Shown here piece by piece: positions 58,640 through 64,000 of a stretch of DNA of 64,000 nucleotides. The position numbers were made by a program, and so were the translations under genes. Under the pieces are notes generated by a model. The model did not search any database. It worked only from the letters and a program-made list of their open reading frames with translations, and was not told the origin of the DNA. Position 1 is the first letter of the stretch; every line of letters starts with the position of its first letter. The stretch is from Anas platyrhynchos (Eukaryota > Chordata > Aves > Anseriformes > Anatidae), in the NCBI RefSeq assembly GCF_047663525.1, contig NC_092607.1:8713001-8777000 (forward strand), read 5' to 3'.

Positions 58640-60745
58640 AAGGTCCAGATGGTGTTGACCTCCATTGCGATTTAGGGGCCTTCTTGACTCTGGTATGGTG
58701 AATCCAGGATGATTGTTCCTTGATCTTTATAACTGTGTGAGAGGTCAGTAGTACTTGGAAAGGGCCCTCTCGCTTTGGTCGTAAAGGTGTATCTGCAAGA
58801 GACATAGCATATATATAATCCCCAGGTTCAACATTGTGCCAGGCCCATCAAGACCTCAGGTCCTAGATCCTAGGACTAGCTTCTTGAATTCCTGAAACTA
58901 TTTCTGCAGGCTTATGATATAACCTGTCAATATCTCGTTCCCAAGTTCAGTCGATACTCTTACCTGCACACTATAGGGCCTCCCATAAAATATTTCAAAG
59001 GGGTTTAATCCCTCTTTTGTTCAGGTCTTCATTCCTATCCTGAGGAGGCCCAGCAGTAATGACTGAGGCCATGTTAGATTATCTTCCTGACCTAATTATA
59101 CAATCTGTATCTTGATTAGATGACTCATCTTTTCTACCTGGCCACTTGACTGTGGGTTGTATAGAGTATGAAGCTGCCAATCTATCCCCAGTAGTTTACT
59201 CACTTTTGAGACAGTCTTTGCAATGAAATAGGATCTCTGATCTGATGAGATTACTGCAGGAACCTCAGATCTGGGTATGATCTCTTGCAGTAATATCTTA
59301 GTTACTTTTCTTGACTTATTGGTCTGGCAAGGGAATACTTTTGGCCATCCTGAAAAGGTACCCATCAAGACCAACAGATATCGAAACCCCCCTTTTCTTG
59401 GGAGATCTGAAAAATCAATTTGCCATTGCTGTCCTGGATAATTTCCTTTCCCTATTTGCCCAAACTGGGCTTTAGGCTCTGTTTTGGGGTTTGATTCCTG
59501 TCTGTGGGTTATTTCTAAGGTATATAACACACTGTTTCAATACCTGTCAGACAATGGTATACAAATTACGTCTTCAGTTACCATCTCATATAATAGTTTG
59601 GAGGGTATCATAATTCTCCCACCCTTTATTTGTCCTAAACCTGTTGGTAATATTTTTTTCATTTACATCTTAAGTTAATTACTTATAAATCTTAGAATAT
59701 TCTATTTCATTCTCTAATGCTTTTGCTAATGCTTGGTTTTCTCTTCCCGGTACTAGTGTCAAAATATGACTCTAACTGCTGCCCCTTTGGCCTCTGCATC
59801 AGCCAATCTCTTTCAATATCAGTTTCCCCTGCTTGATGTCCTTTAGAGCGCAGAATGGCAATTTAGTAGGAAGGTATACTGCTTGGAGTAACTGCAGTAT
59901 TTCTTTTGCATGTTTAATTGATTTCCCTTGGGATGATAAGAGTCCTTTCTCCTTCCAAATTGCCCCGTGTGCATGCACCACACCAAAGGCATATTTCGAG
60001 TCTGGCCAAATGTTATTTTTTTTTTCCCTTTTGCCAGCTCAAGAGCTCTTATCAAGGTGATGATTTCTGCCTTTTGGGCTAATGTTCCAGGGAAAAGAGG
60101 TTTCACCTCAATTACTTTATCAAGTGTTGTTACTGCATATCCTGCAAAGCAAACTCCCTGGCGAATGAAGCTGCTGCCATCTACATACCAATCCTCCACA
60201 TCTTCTAGGGGTATATCCTTTAAATCTGGTGGCTAGAGTATACTGTTTCCATGGTCTCAGTGCAATTATGAACTGAAGAAAGAGGTTGGGTTCACAATAT
60301 TAGTGACTCATTGCTGTATCAGCTGGGCTTTCTGTTGAGAAAATCGATATCCAATTAATCCAAGAAAATTTAGTAACCTAATAGTCTATTCTACACACTC
60401 CTTTTCTTCTTCAGTAGCTATCAACAGGTCATCTACGTATTGCAGCACTGTCTCCTTTCCTGGAGCGGTTTTCCAAGCTTCAAGATCACAAGCTAGTTAG
60501 TTCCTGAATATGGTGGGACTATGCTTGAAACTCTATGGTAACAGTCCAAGTACACTGAGTTTTTCGTCCTCTATTGGGATTTTCCTATTCAAAGGTAAAG
60601 AGTTTCTGGCTCTCAGTCACCACGGGCAGGCAGGAAAACGCATCCTTTAAATCTAGTACAGTGAACCAAACTTGACCGTTTCCTAATTTTTTCAAAAAGT
60701 TATAGGGGTTGGCTACTACAGGGTATAAATCTTTTATACCCTGTA
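58640..60745 (-). mobile_element. Class I (gammaretrovirus-like) ERV pol, fossil
   Basis: On the - strand, in order: reverse transcriptase remnants (about 60,745-60,300, including VLQYVDDLLIA), RNase H (about 60,200-59,845, WYVDGSSF), integrase core (about 59,530-59,100, WQIDFSDLP...LLVLMGTFSGWPKVFP...PQSSGQVEKM) and the pol C-terminal WIHHTRVKKAP near 58,700. Gammaretrovirus-like in its integrase and C-terminal motifs. Clearly broken, with many lesions; an old copy. Its 5' part ends where repeat X begins. Confidence 0.85.
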
Positions 60746-60760
60746 TAAAAGTGAAGAGGA

Positions 60761-61834
60761 GTGAAGAGGAACAGTCTGGCAGAATGGAGACCAGGACGGG
60801 AACAGGCACACTGATCGCCTCATGAAGATAGGTTCGGCCAAACTCAGCAAATCGCTCAGAGGAGCTCGTGCAGAAAGTCGCTGGAAAAAGGCGCACTGGA
60901 GCTGGAAAGAAGCTCAAGCTGAGAGAAGCGGACCCGTGCACACAACTGCCCCTCGCTGGTAAGCAGTTGCGCATTTTGAGGAATCATACGTCCTTAGGAA
61001 CAAAGACTGTCCTGGTAACCTTACAGCTCATTCTCCTTGTTAACAATCGGACAGTTTATGAGCCTGAAACATGGGACCAAACTGAGGTCAAGGTGTGGGA
61101 CTCTGCAACTGGAAACGACAAGGTTGCAGTGGGATTGCTCGGCACCTGGCGAGCAGTCTCTGAGGCCTTAAAGAGCCCTGTGGGACCACAGTCAGAAACG
61201 TGTGGTTTGCCAGACAGTGAGGGAGCTGCGGGCTCCTTTACTGATCCGACTGCTATGCCATCGGCCCCTCTGCTGCTACAGCCATCTCAGGCCTTTGCTG
61301 TTTCGCCCCCTGCTGACCTGGACGTGCCTTTTGACCCAGGCCTCTTGGCCTTCACAAGGAGATGGCTATGCTTTTCTTCGATCCGGGAAGAACGGGCTAC
61401 ACAAGGCCCGAAGGCAGAGTTGCTTGACAATTTAAAGCAAGACTTATTGTTCAAGAGGAATGGAAAATGGTGACTTGTTTGTAATCAAGAAAAGGAATGG
61501 AAAATGGACACCGTTAAGTCATGGAACTTGGAGGATTGTTTGTTACCTTTTCTGATCGTACGTATGTATAGGTGTACTCGAGTTTAGTGAGTCATGGAAC
61601 TTAGAGGATTGTTTGTTACCTTTCCTGATTGTACGTATGTATAGGCATACTTGTGTTTAGTATGTAAAGCAATGTTCTGTATATTTAGAATATTTGATGT
61701 TTGTGTGTGCGTGTTGGTGGAGCGCAGACTCCCCGCACACCCAGCGCTATTTACTTGCCTTTTATACCTTTTAGAAAGATTTGTTTTATAAATATTACAA
61801 AATTCAGATTGAGTTGAGACCTCATTTATAACAT
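60761..61834 (+). mobile_element. Retroelement-derived repeat X, fossil, third copy
   Basis: Related to the two CD1-intron copies but without an adjoining LTR. A ~75-bp segment near its 3' end is repeated. It contains the longest open stretch of the three copies (60,868-61,473) and is sandwiched between two ERV fragments of opposite orientation. Family unresolved; presumed dead. Confidence 0.6.
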
Positions 61835-63190
61835 GAAAGTTAGCCCATTTGAATTATTTATTATATGGTAAACCATATCCAGTAAATGAATTAGTGACAG
61901 ATGGGAGTTAAATGCATGTCAGGGGAGGGTTGGGTCAGACAATATTGCTGTCTTTGTCTCCTGTGCTGTCCTCTCTCCATAGGTATGTACAGGAGCAATT
62001 ACCAATTCCACTGGATGTTCCAGTACACCCATTCTGACCTGGACATCAGGAACTGATTCAAACCTGGAAAGACGAGCCTCTAAAGAAGTGGAAAGGACCC
62101 TACACTGAGTAGCTCCACGCCTACACTGCAATCAAGGTGAAAGGGATCAAATCATGGATTCACTACACTTGTGTGAAGGCAGCAGTACCACCACCAGCAG
62201 AAGAGGAGAAGCAAGATCTACCATCAAAGGAAGCAAAAGAGACCTTGTGGCAAGTAGAACCAACTGAGGACTTGAAATTGCTGTTCAAAATAACAAAATA
62301 ATTTCTGTTCTGATTATAATTTCTTTAACTGTGTCAACTTACGGTTCCAATACTTGGACACAGAGCTTTAGATTTCAGTTAGCTTTAAACTTAACCCGTT
62401 TTGCTAATGTCATCTTTTTGGCTGTGTACACATGTACGTGCCTCAGCACATGAGGGAACTCCTGTCTATGCCATACCACTCACTGTAAACAAGACAGATG
62501 TATGGCAGTTAACAAATTCAAGCAAAGCTGGTATTTCTCCTCCACCACAGTCTCCCTCTATCCCCGTGTACCCTATCAAGAGAGAAAATTTATCATGTGC
62601 ATACTCAATTAATAGAAATAAGGTGAATGTGGTTCCTGGAATCTAATTGGACAATGTAAAACGATGACTGTAGTTGAAACCACCAATTACACTATCATAA
62701 AAAAATATGGAAACAGAAGTGGACCTATCGGCCTCCATTGCTGGGTATCCTGGGCAGCAGTATATTGGCTATGTGGTCCACGAGCATGAAAAGCCCTTTC
62801 TGCTGGGTGCTATGGGACTTTTGCTCTAGGAGCTGTACTTCCAGATGTTAGACTCCATAAACATGCAGACATAAGGGGTTGGCTAAGATCATAGGCCATC
62901 TTTATGACGACGCAGGAGAAACGAGGAATTTATAACCCTCTTGCAAACAGAAATACCTGGTTTCATACTTTGTGGAGGGCACTAATCCCTGCATTGGGAG
63001 TACTAGAACCTGAGAGAGCAGTAGAAAATATTTCTGCAACGTTGGACCTGAACTCCCTTATCAAGCCTTTAAACAATCCCAGACACAACAGGACTCTGTG
63101 CTTTCTCCCTCTCCAAACACCAACAGCCCTAACCCTTACCCTAATTAATAATCCAGGCTCGGCTGCAGTGGCTTGCCCACCAGCGTGACC
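61835..63190 (+). mobile_element. Class I-like ERV pol end and env remnant, fossil
   Basis: The + strand shows a pol C-terminal signature (GIKSWIHYTCVKAA, about 62,150) followed by an env-like region (about 62,400-63,150, with signal-like and sequon-containing pieces). Same broad class as the - strand pol at 58.6-60.7 kb but opposite in orientation, so probably a separate insertion or an inversion. No LTR recognised at its right end. Broken and old. Confidence 0.65.
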
Positions 63191-63201
63191 AGAAGCGCCT
63201 G

Positions 63202-63307
63202 CAGGTAGCCAGAGCATACGTCATAGGTGGTGCCATGGCAACGCGATGATGTAACAGGTAGCCAGGGCATACGTCATAGGTGGTGCCATGGCAATGCGAT
63301 GATGTAA
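63202..63307 (+). promoter_or_regulatory. 53-bp tandem repeat with CRE-like and X-box-like sites
   Basis: Two head-to-tail 53-bp units (63,202-63,254 and 63,255-63,307) differing at a few bases. Each holds a CRE-like TACGTCA and an imperfect RFX X-box palindrome (GGTGCCATGGCAAC in unit 1, ...GGCAAT in unit 2), then GATGATGTAAC. CREM plus RFX2 sites are a known combination in promoters active in spermatids, and RFX sites in ciliary genes; activity here is inferred. Confidence 0.75.
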
Positions 63308-63320
63308 CAATGCTTGAGCG

Positions 63321-63330
63321 CTATATAAAG
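63321..63330 (+). promoter_or_regulatory. TATA box
   Basis: CTATATAAAG flanked by gagcg/gcgctc, about 110 bp upstream of the first in-frame ATG at 63,433. Transcription would start near 63,350. Confidence 0.8.
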
Positions 63331-63432
63331 GCGCTCGCTGGGAAACCGCCTGGGACAGACACAGCTGTCTGCCTCTGGAGTGAGAGGTGCTAGCAGAGGG
63401 TCGCAGCTCCCGTAGAGCTCTTGGAAGGAGCC

Positions 63433-63890
63433 ATGGAGCAGCATGGCACTGCTAGTTCCCAAAACCCAGACGCACTGCTGGGCATAGCTGAGAAGTACGG
63501 AGAGGTGAGCGCTGTGCCCGAGGAGAGGGCTCAGAGCAGGAGCCCGGGGCGTGCGGGAGTGCTCTGGTGCCAGAGGATGCTCCCAGGAAGCTGGGGGGGG
63601 GTCTAAACGTGGTCAGGCCACAGGAGGCTTGCAGCGAGACGTGCCTCTCTCTGCCCATCCCGGGCAGCGTACTGCTAGCAAGTGGGAAGAGAGCTGCAGG
63701 GGGGTGCGGGGGTGGGCTGCAGAAGGGATTGGAGTGCCTGAGTGTCTGAGTGTCCCTGTCTTTCTAGCTCTGGCACAGATGGGGACTTGGAGAAGGAGGT
63801 AGCGGGCTGCTGGACCTCCCACTTGGAGTCAAAATCCCTCTGCTGCCAGGCACCAAGCCTGTCTTCTACAGAACAAAGCTGGGGGAAAAG
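63433..63890 (+). CDS. Unidentified gene, first two coding exons (runs off window)
   Basis: Exon 1, 63433-63504, encodes MEQHGTASSQ...GIAEKYGE (24 residues); donor gtgagc. Exon 2, 63768-63890, begins after tttctag and encodes 41 residues (LWHRWGLGEGG..., LGVKIPLLPGTKPVFYRTKL) up to the donor gtaaga. Both junctions are phase 0 and no signal peptide is present, so the product is probably cytosolic. I do not recognise the family. The short, Tyr/Pro/Trp-containing linear sequence together with CRE and X-box promoter sites would fit a sperm or ciliary protein, but that is inference from context only. The start is the first ATG after the TATA box, in the moderate context gccATGg. Confidence 0.6.
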
Positions 63891-64000
63891 GTAAGAGAAG
63901 GAGGAAGGGGTGGAAGGGGTGGCAAAGGTCTCTTGTGTCACGGGCTCCCTCCCCATCGTTCCAAGAAGGCCTTGGGGCCACCTGCGCTATGGTTGGAGCT

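Overview
The window looks like nuclear DNA from a bird, probably a fowl or waterfowl relative. The grounds are CR1 LINE 3' ends with the repeated ATTCTATGATTCT-type tail, avian ERVL-type long LTRs, a syndecan-4 very close to what I recall of the chicken protein, and avian-type CD1 genes. All genes are split by GT-AG introns. Species was not determined.

Layout: (1) 1-12,500, + strand: syndecan-4 (SDC4) exons 2-5 with a long 3'UTR. The signal-peptide exon lies upstream of the window. (2) 12,500-20,690: GC-rich intergenic DNA with no gene I can support. (3) 20,690-25,700: a CpG-rich promoter-like block, a perfect 45-copy GGGGAT hexamer array, a possible terminal exon of an unidentified + strand gene near 24.1-24.3 kb, and a degenerate G-rich minisatellite. 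(4) 26,105-30,844, - strand: a complete 13-exon dynactin-2-like (dynamitin) gene. It is divergent and appears to lack one segment of the family's coiled-coil region. It is bracketed by a diverged direct repeat. (5) 31,750-52,940: a tandem duplication of an ~8.7 kb unit, each copy carrying a complete six-exon CD1 gene on the - strand (35,307-40,807 and 46,695-51,968). The units are packed with fossil LTR pieces and CR1 LINEs. (6) 52,940-57,165: AT-rich or unassigned DNA. (7) 57,165-63,190: a patchwork of fossil ERV pieces in both orientations. (8) 63,200-64,000, + strand: a TATA promoter preceded by a 53-bp tandem repeat with CRE-like and RFX X-box-like sites, followed by the first two coding exons of a gene I do not recognise.

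Functionally the window is a junction. SDC4 (cell-surface heparan-sulfate proteoglycan) belongs to the block equivalent to human chromosome 20, which is chromosome 20 in chicken. CD1 (lipid-antigen presentation) belongs to the avian MHC on chromosome 16. Their adjacency here is either a lineage-specific rearrangement or an assembly join. The two CD1 copies are almost identical in introns, alpha3 and transmembrane exons, but differ at about 27 residues in the alpha1/alpha2 groove. This is the most biologically interesting signal in the window.
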